Source of the DNA: Cupriavidus basilensis
Lineage (GTDB): Bacteria > Pseudomonadota > Gammaproteobacteria > Burkholderiales > Burkholderiaceae
Direction of reading: 5' to 3'
NCBI RefSeq assembly: GCF_008801925.2
Contig: NZ_CP062803.1
Coordinates: 868,001 to 932,000, forward strand
Length of the DNA: 64,000 bases
A model generated the notes under the pieces. That model made no database searches, was not told the origin of the DNA, and saw nothing but the letters and a program-made list of their open reading frames with translations. A program made the translations under genes and the position numbers. Shown here in pieces: positions 1 to 8,934 of the stretch. Every line of letters starts with the position of its first letter. Within the stretch, counting starts at the first letter, position 1.

Positions 1-660
1 GGCAACAATGGTTCGTCCAGCGGTAGCTCCGGCGGCAACGCAACCGACGGCACTGGCTCATCGAGCGGCAGTGGCTCGTCGGGTAGCGGCTCTTCGTCCG
101 GCAACAGCGGTTCGTCCAGCAGTAGCTCCGGCGGCAACACGATCGACGGCGCGGGCTCATCGAGCGGCGGCGGCTCGTCGGGTAGCGGCTCTTCGTCCGG
201 CAACAATGCTTCGTCCAGCGGTAGCTCCGGCGGCAACACGATCGACGGCGCGGGCTCATCGAGCGGCAGTGGCTCGTCGGGTAGCGGTTCATCGAGCGGC
301 AACAACGGCTCGTCCGGTGGTAGCTCCGGCGGCAACACGATCGACGGCGCGGGCTCATCGAGCGGTAGCGGCTCGTCGGGTAGCGGTTCTTCGTCCGGCA
401 ACAATGCTTCGTCCAGCGGTAGCTCCGGCGGCAACACGATCGACGGCGCGGGCTCATCGAGCGGCAGTGGCTCGTCGGGTAGCGGTTCATCGAGCGGCAA
501 CAACGGCTCGTCCGGTGGTAGCTCCGGCGGCAACACGATCGACGGCGCGGGCTCATCGAGCGGTAGCGGCTCGTCGGGTAGCGGTTCTTCGTCCGGCAAC
601 AATGCTTCGTCCAGCGGTAGCTCCGGCGGCAACACGAGCGGCGGATCGGGCTCGTCGAGT
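1..660 (+). repeat. 99-bp in-frame tandem repeat (33-residue unit), also a 198-bp higher-order unit
   Basis: The Asn codon after GlyGly recurs at 37, 136, 235, 334, 433, 532 and 631, exactly 99 bp apart. Alternate units share finer differences (ACAATGCTTCG at about 202, 400 and 598), which gives a 198-bp superperiod. Copies are nearly identical at DNA level, so copy number may change by recombination or slippage. Confidence 0.9.
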
Positions 661-1380
661 GGTAGCGGTTCGTCGGGCGGTAGCTCCAGTGGTGGCGATA
701 CGTCGAACGGTGGTTCGGGTTCGTCGAGCGGTAGCTCCTCGTCGTCGGGTGGAAGCGGATCGTCTGGCGGCAGCTCCTCGTCGTCGGGTGGAAGCGGATC
801 GTCTGGCGGCAGCTCCTCGTCGTCGAGTGGTAGTGGCTCGTCTGGCGGTAGCTCCAGCGGTAGCGATACGTCGGACGGCGGTTCGAGCTCGTCGAGTGGC
901 AGTTCCTCATCTTCGGGCGGCAGCGGTTCGTCTGGCGCCAGCTCGTCAAGCGGCGGCACCTCGTCGTCCGGCGGCAGCGGCTCATCGGGCGGTAATGTCA
1001 CCGGTGGTGACGCATCGACCGCGGCCGCGGGTTCGAGGGCGCCTGCCGACGATCCGCATGGCATCACGGTCACGGTGAGCCTGAAGGCAACCGGCAATCC
1101 GTCGGACCTTATCGCCGTGTCGGTGCCGAAGGATATGGCCAGGCCGGGTAGTCACTTCCGGTTCGCGTTGCCCGCGCAGGCAATTCCTGGCGCCGCGAAT
1201 GGTGCCGAGGTGAGGGTGACGCAAATGGACGGAACGGCCTTGCCGGCATGGCTGCGCTTCGCGTCGCCAGCGCGCGCGTTCACTGCCACGTCGTTGCCGG
1301 CTTCGGCCCTGCCGCTGCAGGCGGTCATGACGGTCGGCGACGTGCGCATCCCGCTCGTCATCACGGAGCGGAACCAGTAA
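1..1380 (+). CDS. Ser/Gly-rich repeat protein, C-terminal part (large surface or secreted protein)
   Basis: Only the last 459 codons are present; the gene begins upstream of the window. The frame starting at base 1 is open to TAA at 1378. About 340 residues are almost purely Ser, Gly, Asn and Thr, built from a 33-residue unit around GGNTIDGAGSSSGSGSSG, then degenerating into SSSGG runs. The last ~100 residues are ordinary globular sequence (ALPAWLRF, VGDVRIPLV) resembling the putative Ig-type domains that end many huge proteobacterial adhesins. No membrane anchor or sortase signal follows. The Arg/Ala-rich frame on the same strand from base 8 is a shadow. The adhesin or extracellular matrix role is inferred from composition; no catalytic motif is visible. 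Confidence 0.7.
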   Translation, partial: GNNGSSSGSSGGNATDGTGSSSGSGSSGSGSSSGNSGSSSSSSGGNTIDGAGSSSGGGSSGSGSSSGNNASSSGSSGGNTIDGAGSSSGSGSSGSGSSSGNNGSSGGSSGGNTIDGAGSSSGSGSSGSGSSSGNNASSSGSSGGNTIDGAGSSSGSGSSGSGSSSGNNGSSGGSSGGNTIDGAGSSSGSGSSGSGSSSGNNASSSGSSGGNTSGGSGSSSGSGSSGGSSSGGDTSNGGSGSSSGSSSSSGGSGSSGGSSSSSGGSGSSGGSSSSSSGSGSSGGSSSGSDTSDGGSSSSSGSSSSSGGSGSSGASSSSGGTSSSGGSGSSGGNVTGGDASTAAAGSRAPADDPHGITVTVSLKATGNPSDLIAVSVPKDMARPGSHFRFALPAQAIPGAANGAEVRVTQMDGTALPAWLRFASPARAFTATSLPASALPLQAVMTVGDVRIPLVITERNQ

Positions 1381-1476
1381 ATGACGTCGATGGAGGGGGA
1401 GAGCAATGCGGGAGCGGGGCGCGCCGCGAGTTGGCGGCCTTCCTGCTCCCGCAGACCGATCCTGCGCATCGACCGG

Positions 1477-1506
1477 CCCTTCGGCGAACGCGTGGTCGCC
1501 GAAGGG
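1477..1506. terminator. Hairpin between convergent genes
   Basis: Perfect 11-bp stem (CCCTTCGGCGA / TCGCCGAAGGG) with an 8-nt loop. It lies between the repeat protein (+) and ackA (-). There is no T-run on either side, so terminator function is uncertain. Nothing else is recognised in the gap 1381-1649. Confidence 0.45.
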
Positions 1507-1649
1507 CTGGCATCCGGATCAGTCGTGCCAGGATCGGCATGGGCCTGCACTGCCTTGTCCAGTGCAACGTACTGGATACGCGGGCCGAATCCGCATTGCA
1601 AGCGTCAAACGCAGGCCGTTCGCGTTCCAGCGCTAGCGTCTCGGTAGCA

Positions 1650-2876
1650 CTACGCTAGCGCATTCTGCTCCATCATGATGCGTGCGGTATTCAGCGCGAT
1701 CATGCCTTCCTCGTCGGTAGGCAGTACCAGGACCGGCACGCGGCTGTTGTCGCGGCTGATGCGCTGGCGGTTTTCGTTGTTGGCGCCTGCGTCCAGGCTG
1801 ATGCCAAACAGCTCCGCCAGCCGCGCGCAGATCTTCTCGCGCACGGGCGGCGAGTTGGCGCCGATGCCGGCAGTAAATACCAGCGCATCCAGGCCGCCCA
1901 GCGTGGCCGCCAGCTTGCCAATTTCCTGCGCCGCGCGATAGGCGTAGAAATCGATCGCCAGGCGCGCGCGCGGCGCGTCGCTGGCCAGCAGGGCGCGCAT
2001 GTCGCTGCTGAGGCCGGACAGTCCCTTCAGCCCTGACTCCTGGTACAGCATCGTCTCGATATCCTTGGTGCTCATGCCTTGCTGCGACAGCCACAGGATG
2101 GCGCCGGCATCGATGGCGCCACAGCGCGTGCCCATCGGCAGGCCGTCGAGCGCCGTCAGGCCCATGGTGGATTCCACGCTGCGCCCGTCGCGCATGGCGC
2201 ACAGGCTGGCGCCGTTGCCCAGGTGCGCCACGATCACGCGGCCCTGTGCCAGGTCGGGCGCGATCTGCTGCAGGCGGCGCGCGATGTATTCGTAGGACAG
2301 GCCGTGAAAGCCGTAGCGGCGGATGCCGCGTTCGAAGTATTCGTAAGGCAGTGCCAGCAGTTGCGCCAGCGGGTCGTGCCCGGCGTGAAAGGCGGTGTCG
2401 AAGCAGGCGACCTGCAGCAGCGCCGGCGCGGCGGCGCGCACCGCGCGGATTGCCGTGAGGTTGTGCGGCTGGTGCAGCGGCGCCAGCGGGATCAATGCTT
2501 CCAGCTTGGCAATGACGTCGTCGTCGATCTTCACGGCAGCGGAGAAATCCGCGCCGCCATGCACCACGCGATGGCCGATCGCCACCGGCGGCGCATCGCG
2601 CAGGCCGATGCTGAGCACCAGCCGGATCAGGCGGAAGGCCGCGTCGTGATCCGTCACCTGCGCCACCGGAAAGCGTTCGTCCGCGACCACGCGGCCGTCC
2701 GCCATGCTGGCGGTGAGGCGCGGCGACACGCCGATGCCTTCGATCTGCCCGTGCGCGCTGAGCACCGGGTTGATGTCGGCATTGGCGTGCGCGGCCTCGG
2801 GCACGGCGTACACCGAGACCTTGACGCTGGAAGAGCCGGCATTGACGACGAGGATGGTGGGATGGGTGGCGCTCAC
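1650..2876 (-). CDS. ackA: Acetate kinase
   Basis: Converts acetyl-phosphate and ADP to acetate and ATP in the cytoplasm (or propionate/butyrate homologues). The 408-residue length is typical. The N-terminal phosphate-binding motif NAGSSSVK is present, as are GHRVVHGG, a hydroxyl-rich catalytic core and the C-terminal FTAGIGANS segment. I chose the GTG at 2876 because AAGGAGG lies 9-10 nt upstream; the frame stays open further upstream but only through a hexamer repeat that reads as VTVTVT. The phosphotransacetylase-like gene sits just upstream in the same direction, so the two probably form an operon for acyl-CoA to acid conversion with ATP gain. Confidence 0.93.
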   Translation of the reverse strand: MSATHPTILVVNAGSSSVKVSVYAVPEAAHANADINPVLSAHGQIEGIGVSPRLTASMADGRVVADERFPVAQVTDHDAAFRLIRLVLSIGLRDAPPVAIGHRVVHGGADFSAAVKIDDDVIAKLEALIPLAPLHQPHNLTAIRAVRAAAPALLQVACFDTAFHAGHDPLAQLLALPYEYFERGIRRYGFHGLSYEYIARRLQQIAPDLAQGRVIVAHLGNGASLCAMRDGRSVESTMGLTALDGLPMGTRCGAIDAGAILWLSQQGMSTKDIETMLYQESGLKGLSGLSSDMRALLASDAPRARLAIDFYAYRAAQEIGKLAATLGGLDALVFTAGIGANSPPVREKICARLAELFGISLDAGANNENRQRISRDNSRVPVLVLPTDEEGMIALNTARIMMEQNALA

Positions 2877-2892
2877 GCTGGCAAGCCTCCTT

Positions 2893-2952
2893 GTGACGGT
2901 GACGTTGACTGTGACTGTGACTGTGACGGCGACTGGGACGGCGACCGGGACG
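2893..2952. repeat. Imperfect hexanucleotide tandem repeat (GTGACT/GTGACG), 10 units
   Basis: Ten consecutive 6-bp units vary around GTGACK/GSGACS. They fill almost all of the 85-bp gap between the pta-like stop and the ackA ribosome-binding site. Confidence 0.8.
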
Positions 2953-2961
2953 CCGGGGCGT

Positions 2962-3903
2962 TCAGATCTTGCTGGGTGCCTGGCCGGCTCGGCGCGCATG
3001 CGCCAGCAGCACGGCAATCGCGCAACTGCCGATGCGCGCGCGCACGCTGTCGGCGCGGCTGGTGAGGATGATGGGCACGCGCGCGCCCAGCACGATGCCG
3101 GCGGCTTCGGCGCCGGCCAGGAAGGTGAGCTGCTTGGCCAGCATGTTGCCGGCTTCCAGGTCGGGCACGAGCAGGATATCGGGATCGCCCGCGACCTCGG
3201 AGACGATGCCCTTTGTCACCGCGGCTTCATGGCTGATCGCGTTGTCGAACGCGAGCGGGCCGTCGAGGATGCCGCCTTCGATCTGGCCGCGCCGGCTCAT
3301 CATGCACAGCGCGGCTGCGTCGATGGTGGAGGGGATCTTGTCGGTCACGGTTTCCACCGCCGAGAGGATGGCCACCTTGGGGCACTCGATGCCCAGCACG
3401 CGCAGCAGGTCGATCGCGTTGCGGCAGATATCGGCCTTGTCGTTGAGCGTGGGAAAGATATTGACGGCGGCGTCGGTGATGAACAGCGGCTTGTGGTAGC
3501 TCGGCACGTCCATCGCAAACACATGCGAAAGGCGCCGCCCCGTGCGCAGGCCAGTGGCGGACGCGGTGACTTCGTGCAGCAGCTCATCGGTGTGCAGGCT
3601 GCCCTTCATCAAAAGCTCGGCCTCGCCCGCGCGGATTGCCGCGACGGCGCGCGCGGCGGCGGCATGGCTGTGCGGCGCGTCGATCAGCACGCTGTCGCCA
3701 AGGTCCAGCGCATTGGCGTCGGCCACCTGGCGGATGCGCGCCTCGGGCCCGATCAGCAGCGGCACGATCAGGCCCAGGCTGGCCGCCTGCAGCGCGCCGC
3801 CGAGCGCGGAAGCATCGCAGGGATGCGCCACCGCGGTGGGAATGGCGGGCAAATCCTGGCAGCGCGCCAGCAGGACGGAATATTTGTCGGGCGTGTGGGT
3901 CAT
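2962..3903 (-). CDS. Phosphate acetyl/butyryltransferase family enzyme
   Basis: Transfers an acyl group between CoA and phosphate and feeds acyl-phosphate to the acetate kinase encoded next to it. The protein has 313 residues, the size of the short phosphotransacetylase/phosphotransbutyrylase family, and lacks the N-terminal domains of long Pta. Family-like segments are LLMKGSLHTDELL, the mid-protein region with FITDAAVNIFPT, and DILLVPDLEAGNML near the C-terminus. ATG at 3903 has GGAG about 7 nt upstream. A TATACT hexamer (minus strand, 3973-3978) is a possible -10 but has no good -35. Whether acetyl- or butyryl-CoA is preferred cannot be read from sequence. Confidence 0.85.
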   Translation of the reverse strand: MTHTPDKYSVLLARCQDLPAIPTAVAHPCDASALGGALQAASLGLIVPLLIGPEARIRQVADANALDLGDSVLIDAPHSHAAAARAVAAIRAGEAELLMKGSLHTDELLHEVTASATGLRTGRRLSHVFAMDVPSYHKPLFITDAAVNIFPTLNDKADICRNAIDLLRVLGIECPKVAILSAVETVTDKIPSTIDAAALCMMSRRGQIEGGILDGPLAFDNAISHEAAVTKGIVSEVAGDPDILLVPDLEAGNMLAKQLTFLAGAEAAGIVLGARVPIILTSRADSVRARIGSCAIAVLLAHARRAGQAPSKI

Positions 3904-4060
3904 CGGCGCTCCGGTGCGTCGGGGTTGCGGTGCGACCGCGCGGACATGCTGCGTCGCGCAAAAACAAAGGCCAGTATAGGCGATGTTTCCTTCGGCACGA
4001 TGACATTGGCGTGTACCTTGCGCCAGGTCATCCCGGCCTCGGATCCGCCCATGCTGCGGG

Positions 4061-4089
4061 TTGTCAAGCGCGATGCAGGCTGGTAGATT
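4061..4089 (+). promoter_or_regulatory. Candidate sigma-70 promoter for the DUF3141-fabI genes
   Basis: TTGTCA (4061-4066), a 17-bp spacer and TAGATT (4084-4089) lie 90 bp before the DUF3141 start, in the divergent gap shared with the pta-like gene. Confidence 0.5.
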
Positions 4090-4178
4090 GCGTTGTGCTG
4101 CAGGGCAGCAATTCCGTGCGATTGCCTGGAAACGACTGCCTTCGGCGCCACACCGTAGAACGTAGAAGGGGAAGCCGA

Positions 4179-6557
4179 GTGAACGCACGTGATCCCGTCA
4201 TCCATGCCGGCACCGCCGCCGGCATGCCACCGCTTTTGTCCGATGCGTGGTCCTACGCGCATGACGCCTGGCAGCGCGCCATCCTGTTGCTCGACATCCT
4301 GCGCGAGCGCGGCAACCAGACCTTCGAGCACGAGCGCGAGGGCATGCCGCCGGTGCTGATCTTCGAGCACGAGGTGGTGATCGACGCGCGCACGCTGGCG
4401 CAACCCGCCAACTACGCGCTGCTGCGCATCCTGCCGCCGCCCGGCATCGTCACCGACGACACCAAGCGGCCCTTCGTGGTGATCGATCCGCGCGCCGGGC
4501 ATGGCCCCGGCATCGGCGGCTTCAAGATCGACAGCGAGATCGGCATCGCGTTGCGCAGCGGCCATCCCTGCTACTTCGTCACCTTTTTCCCGGTGCCTTG
4601 CCCGGGCCAGACCATCGAGTGCGTGGCGCGCGCCGAAGCGCTGTTCCTGCTCACCGTGGCCGAGCGTCATCCGCAAGCGCAGGGCAAGCCGTTCGTGATC
4701 GGCAACTGCCAGGGCGGCTGGGCGCTGATGATGCTGGCAGCCGCCGCGCCGGAACTGGTCGGCCCCATCCTGCTGGCCGGTTCGCCGCTGGCCTACTGGT
4801 CGGGCGTGCGCGGGCGCAATCCGATGCGCTACAGCGGCGGGCTGCTGGGCGGCTCGTGGCTGTCGTCCTTTACGTCGGATCTCGGCAATGGCCGCTTTGA
4901 CGGGGCCTGGCTGGTGCAGAATTTCGAGCAGCTCAATCCATCCAATACGTACTGGAAGAAGCTCTACGACGTCTATGCACAGGTGGATACGGAGCGCGAG
5001 CGCTTCCTGGCGTTCGAGCGCTGGTGGGGCGGGCATTTCTTGCTCAACCGCGCCGAGATCGACTGGATTGTGCAGAACCTGTTCGTTGGCAACCACCTCA
5101 CCGCCGGCGAGGTGCGCAGCGCGGATGGCAGCGTCGCGGTGGACCTGCGCAATGTGCGCTCGCCGATCGTGGTCTTTGCTTCCTGGGGCGACAACATCAC
5201 GCCGCCGCAGCAGGCGCTGAACTGGATTCCCGATCTCTACGCCAGCGTCGACGAGATCGTCGCCAACGACCAGGTCATCGTCTACTGCCTGCATGAAAAG
5301 GTCGGGCACCTTGGCATCTTCGTCTCGGCCGGCGTGGCCAATCGCGAGCACACCGAGCTGTTCTCGGCGCTGGACCTGATCGACGTGCTGCCGCCCGGGC
5401 TGTACGAGGCGCGTATCGAAGACATCGCGCCGGGCACCTCGCACCTGGAACTGATCGAAGGCCGCTACCTGATGCGCTTCGAGCGCAGGACCATCGACGA
5501 CATCCTCGCGCTGGACGATGGCCGCGACGACGAGCGTGCGTTCGAGGTGGTGCGCCGCGTGGCCGAAGTCAACCAGCGCCTGTACGACACCTTCGCCTCG
5601 CCGGCGGTGCAGGCCGCATCCAACGAGCTGAGCGCGTACACGATGCGGCAGATGCATCCGGCCCGGCTGGAGCGCTCGCTGGCGTCGGACGCGAATCCGT
5701 GGATGGCGTGGATTGCCGCGCTGGCGCCGACGGTGCGCGAGGCGCGCCAGCCGGTGGCGCCGGACAATCCCTTCGTCACGCTGGAGCGTGCGATGTCCGA
5801 CACCATCGTGCGCACGCTCGATGCGTGGCGCGACCAGCGCGACGCCTTCCAGGAGCAGCTCTTCGAGGCGTTGTACCAGTCGCCATGGCTGTCCGCGCTG
5901 ATGGGCTTCTCGCCTGGCGCCGAAAAGCGCGGCCCGCCGCCGCTGAGCGCGGCGCTGCGCCAGGAACTGGCCGCGCGGCGCATCCATGAGGCCGAGGCGG
6001 GGATCGAGCAGGGCACGCCGCTCGATGCCTTCATGCGCATCCTTTGCTTTGTGGCGGACGAGAACACCAGCATCGAGGAGCGGCCCTTCAACCTGATGCG
6101 GCAGATGGCGCGCGAGCACCTGGAGCAGCAGCCGGACATCGCCACGGTCAAGGCCGCGGTCAGGCGGCAGAGCATGATCGTCGGGCTGGACGCCGCGCGG
6201 GCCGTGGCCGCGCTGCCGCTGCTGGTGCCGGACAGCGCGCTGCGCCATCGCATCATGATGGCGATCCATCGCATCGTGACCGTGGTGGGGCCGCTCGAAG
6301 GCGCCCGCCTGGCGCGCTATCGCGAGGTGGCGCGCGTGCTGGGCACCGACCATACGGCGCGGCAAACTGCGCAGCCCGCCACCGAGCCGCCCCCGGCGCT
6401 CGCAGCCGTGGAAACGCCGCGCACGGTGCGCAAAGCCGCTTCGCCCGAAGCCAGCGCACGCGTTCGCAAGGCAGGCACGGCTGTGGCCGGCAAGGTGGCC
6501 AAGCCTCTCAAGACGGGCAAGCCTTCAGCGCGGCGCAACGTCAAGACAGGCAGCTGA
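4179..6557 (+). CDS. DUF3141 protein with PHA-synthase-like alpha/beta-hydrolase domain
   Basis: A 792-residue protein. The N-terminal ~400 residues form an alpha/beta-hydrolase with a lipase-like box GNCQGG whose nucleophile position is Cys177, as in polyhydroxyalkanoate synthases (GxCxG). A plausible triad is completed by Asp338 (SWGDNITPP) and His377 (VGHLG). The C-terminal half is helical without recognisable motif and ends in an Ala/Lys-rich tail. I chose GTG at 4179, preceded by GAAGGGGAA; ATG at 4222 is an alternative. It is divergent from pta-ackA and followed by fabI. A role in hydroxyacyl or PHA metabolism is an inference from the PhaC-like box and the neighbours; the family has no settled function. 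Confidence 0.8.
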   Translation: MNARDPVIHAGTAAGMPPLLSDAWSYAHDAWQRAILLLDILRERGNQTFEHEREGMPPVLIFEHEVVIDARTLAQPANYALLRILPPPGIVTDDTKRPFVVIDPRAGHGPGIGGFKIDSEIGIALRSGHPCYFVTFFPVPCPGQTIECVARAEALFLLTVAERHPQAQGKPFVIGNCQGGWALMMLAAAAPELVGPILLAGSPLAYWSGVRGRNPMRYSGGLLGGSWLSSFTSDLGNGRFDGAWLVQNFEQLNPSNTYWKKLYDVYAQVDTERERFLAFERWWGGHFLLNRAEIDWIVQNLFVGNHLTAGEVRSADGSVAVDLRNVRSPIVVFASWGDNITPPQQALNWIPDLYASVDEIVANDQVIVYCLHEKVGHLGIFVSAGVANREHTELFSALDLIDVLPPGLYEARIEDIAPGTSHLELIEGRYLMRFERRTIDDILALDDGRDDERAFEVVRRVAEVNQRLYDTFASPAVQAASNELSAYTMRQMHPARLERSLASDANPWMAWIAALAPTVREARQPVAPDNPFVTLERAMSDTIVRTLDAWRDQRDAFQEQLFEALYQSPWLSALMGFSPGAEKRGPPPLSAALRQELAARRIHEAEAGIEQGTPLDAFMRILCFVADENTSIEERPFNLMRQMAREHLEQQPDIATVKAAVRRQSMIVGLDAARAVAALPLLVPDSALRHRIMMAIHRIVTVVGPLEGARLARYREVARVLGTDHTARQTAQPATEPPPALAAVETPRTVRKAASPEASARVRKAGTAVAGKVAKPLKTGKPSARRNVKTGS

Positions 6558-6608
6558 ACCAGGCGGGCGCCGCCATCGGGGCCGCGCATTCATTAAGCGA
6601 GGGACATC

Positions 6609-7388
6609 ATGGTGCAAGTACCCAATCCCCCATTGCTGGGCGCGCGCGTGCTGGTGGTCGGCGTGGCCAACGCGGAGTCCATCGCGTGGGGTTGCGCGCG
6701 GGCCTTCCGCGAGCTTGGTGCCGAGCTGGCGATTACCTATCTCAACGACAAGGCCTACCCGCATGTGGCGCCGCTGGCCGAATCGGTGGGCGCGACGATC
6801 CTGATGCCGCTCGACGTGGAGGACGCGGGCCAGGAGCAGGCGCTGTTCGAGCGGATCACCCGGCAATGGGGCCGGCTCGACGTGCTGGTGCACTCGGTGG
6901 CCTTCGCGCCCAAGGACGACTTGCAGGGCGGGCTGCTCCATGCATCGGCGGCCGGCTTCGCGCGGGCCATGGACGTGTCCTGCCATTCCTTCGTGCGCTT
7001 GGCGCGGCGCGCGGTGCCGCTGATGCGCGAGGGCGGCAGCCTGTTCGCCATGAGCTACGAGGGCGCCAACCGCGTGGTGCCGAACTACAACCTGATGGGC
7101 CCGGTCAAGGCGGCGCTGGAAGCCTCCTGCCGCTACCTGGCGTACGAACTCGGCCCGAGCGGCATCCGCGTGCACGCCATTTCGCCGGGGCCGCTCAAGA
7201 CCCGCGCGGCGTCCGGGCTCAAGGATTTCGAGCAATTGCTGGCGGATGCCGCGGGCCGCGCCCCGCTGGGCGAGCTGGTCGACATCATGGATGTCGGTTT
7301 TGCCACCGCCTACCTGGCGACGCCCTACGCGCGCCGGATTTCCGGCAACACGGTGTACGTGGATGGCGGCGTGCACATCATGGGCTGA
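6609..7388 (+). CDS. fabI: Enoyl-[acyl-carrier-protein] reductase (NADH)
   Basis: Reduces trans-2-enoyl-ACP in the last step of fatty-acid elongation. The 259-residue SDR-fold protein shows the FabI-type catalytic spacing Tyr150, Tyr160, x6, Lys167 (SYEGANRVVPNYNLMGPVK) rather than the general SDR YxxxK. An N-terminal dinucleotide-binding segment (VVGVANAESIAWG) and the C-terminal ISGNTVYVDGG are also present. ATG at 6609 follows GAGGGA. Linkage to DUF3141/pta/ackA suggests a second, pathway-specific FabI rather than the housekeeping copy, but this window cannot settle that. Confidence 0.88.
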   Translation: MVQVPNPPLLGARVLVVGVANAESIAWGCARAFRELGAELAITYLNDKAYPHVAPLAESVGATILMPLDVEDAGQEQALFERITRQWGRLDVLVHSVAFAPKDDLQGGLLHASAAGFARAMDVSCHSFVRLARRAVPLMREGGSLFAMSYEGANRVVPNYNLMGPVKAALEASCRYLAYELGPSGIRVHAISPGPLKTRAASGLKDFEQLLADAAGRAPLGELVDIMDVGFATAYLATPYARRISGNTVYVDGGVHIMG

Positions 7389-7506
7389 CTGCCGCCAAGG
7401 GCGCGATGCGTGGCCCACGGCCCGCGTCGGGCCGCCTACAATGAGCTAGACAACGCAGGCACGCGCTACCCGCCACGTGCGCGCTGCCTCATATCGGGAG
7501 CAAGAC

Positions 7507-7749
7507 ATGAAGGTACTCATCCGGGGCCTGCACCGCGATGTGACCGAACAGATGCTGCGCGACAAGCTGGCGACCTACGCACCGGTGACGTCCGTGGAAC
7601 TGATGCGCGAGGGCGATCCGAACCACCCTTGGGCCTGGGTCGACCTGGATATCGATGCTTTCAAGGCGTGGCGCCTGCTGCGCCAGCTGGATCGCCAGTA
7701 CTTCGCCGGCAGCATGATGCGCTGGTATATCCCGGCTCACCAGGGCTGA
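7507..7749 (+). CDS. Small RRM-type RNA-binding protein
   Basis: An 80-residue protein that starts directly with the beta strand MKVLIRGL and reads as a single RNA-recognition-motif-like fold (VTEQMLRDKL helix, SVELMREGD, WAWVDLDIDAFKAWRLL). ATG at 7507 has GGAG 6-7 nt upstream. Aromatic RNP residues are weak, so RNA binding is only probable. It stands alone between fabI and modE. TACAAT at 7437-7442 could be its -10. Confidence 0.6.
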   Translation: MKVLIRGLHRDVTEQMLRDKLATYAPVTSVELMREGDPNHPWAWVDLDIDAFKAWRLLRQLDRQYFAGSMMRWYIPAHQG

Positions 7750-7859
7750 TGCGCTGGCAAGCTGAGACCGGGCGCCTGCCGCGCGCCGGCGCGCTTTGGC
7801 ATTAAGATAAGCGGCTTCTGCCACTTTGCCGCGCTGCCATGCGGTAGCGCCATTCCCGC

Positions 7860-8663
7860 ATGCTAGAACTCGATGGTGCGATCTGGTTTCGCTCAGGCTC
7901 CCAGGACTGGGGCGGGCGCGAACGCATCGCCCTGCTGGCCGCGATCGGCGAGCACGGCTCGATCACCGCCGCTGCCAAGGCGGTCGGGCTGAGCTACAAG
8001 GGCGCCTGGGATGCCATCGACGCCATGAACAACAGCGCGGGCGAGCCGCTGGTGGTGCGCGCCGCCGGCGGCAAGGGTGGCGGCGGCACCGTGCTGACCG
8101 AGCGCGCCGCCAGCCTGATCCGCACCTACCGCACGCTTGAGCACGAGCATCGGCTCTTTATCGAACACCTTGCCAGCCTCGGCAACGTTAGCGAGACGGC
8201 GCAGGACGACCTTCACCTGATGCGGCGTTTCATGATCAAGACCAGTGCGCGCAACAAGCTCTTTGGCAAGGTGGCCGCGATCCGCGGCGGCGCCGTCAAC
8301 GACGAGGTCACGCTGTCGCTCGCGGGTGGCCAGCACGTGGTCGCCACCATCACCCACGAAAGCGTGGAGACGCTGGGCCTTGCACTTGGCGCCGAAGCCT
8401 TCGCGCTGATCAAGGCTTCCTCGGTCCTGCTGGGGCTGCCCGATCCCGGGCTGCGGCTCTCGGCGCGCAACCAGTTGCCTGGCAAGGTGGCCCGCGTGCT
8501 GCCGGGCGCCGTTAATGCCGAGGTGGCGCTGGAACTGGATGGCGGCGGCACCGTGGTCGCCATCGTCACCAACGACAGCGTGAGCGCGCTGGGGCTTGCC
8601 GAGGGCAGCCGCGCGCTGGCGATCTTCAAGGCGTCGAGCGTGATCCTGGGCACCATGGGCTGA
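7860..8663 (+). CDS. modE: Molybdate-responsive transcriptional regulator ModE
   Basis: A 267-residue protein with the full ModE layout. The N-terminal winged helix-turn-helix (HGSITAAAKAVGLSYKGAWDAI) spans about residues 30-60. Two tandem Mop/TOBE domains start at TSARNKLFGKV (~residue 125) and LSARNQLPGKV (~200). Molybdate-loaded ModE dimers normally repress modABC. The gene is convergent with modC, and a matching palindrome lies upstream of modA at 11355-11380, supporting local regulation. Confidence 0.92.
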   Translation: MLELDGAIWFRSGSQDWGGRERIALLAAIGEHGSITAAAKAVGLSYKGAWDAIDAMNNSAGEPLVVRAAGGKGGGGTVLTERAASLIRTYRTLEHEHRLFIEHLASLGNVSETAQDDLHLMRRFMIKTSARNKLFGKVAAIRGGAVNDEVTLSLAGGQHVVATITHESVETLGLALGAEAFALIKASSVLLGLPDPGLRLSARNQLPGKVARVLPGAVNAEVALELDGGGTVVAIVTNDSVSALGLAEGSRALAIFKASSVILGTMG

Positions 8664-8892
8664 GCCTGGCGCGCGTCAGCCGGGCACCAGCGGGCACCAG
8701 CGGCTCGCTCAGGCTGGTGTTCGCCAGCCATCGGCATGGCGCGTGCTGGAGACTGTCTTCGGCATGACCATGTGGATGATTGCCGCCAAGCTGCTGATTG
8801 CCTTTGCCTTGTTTTCCGAGTACCCGAGTACCCGAGTTACCGACGGCCATGGCGTGCAACGGGGGCTTGAGTTGGCCTCCCTGATCCGGCCC

Positions 8893-8934
8893 CACTGAGC
8901 CGGCCTCACTGAGCCGGCCTCACTGAGCCAGCCT
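8893..8934. repeat. 14-bp tandem repeat, 3 copies
   Basis: CACTGAGCCGGCCT twice, then CACTGAGCCAGCCT, abutting the modC stop codon. A 10-bp duplication (CGGGCACCAG) lies at about 8679-8698. The rest of the gap 8664-8933 between the convergent modE and modC genes shows no gene. Confidence 0.85.

Noticed and set aside
1..660. CRISPR array from regularly spaced repeats
   Set aside because: The repeats are contiguous 99-bp coding units with no unique spacers.
8..1078. Arg/Ala-rich repetitive protein on the plus strand
   Set aside because: The frame one position over gives a Ser/Gly repeat protein that continues into a globular C-terminal domain and a stop; the Arg/Ala frame ends at the repeat boundary.
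3900..6365. An 821-codon minus-strand open frame opposite the DUF3141 gene
   Set aside because: The plus strand has a clear alpha/beta-hydrolase with active-site motifs; the antisense frame has biased composition and no start signal.
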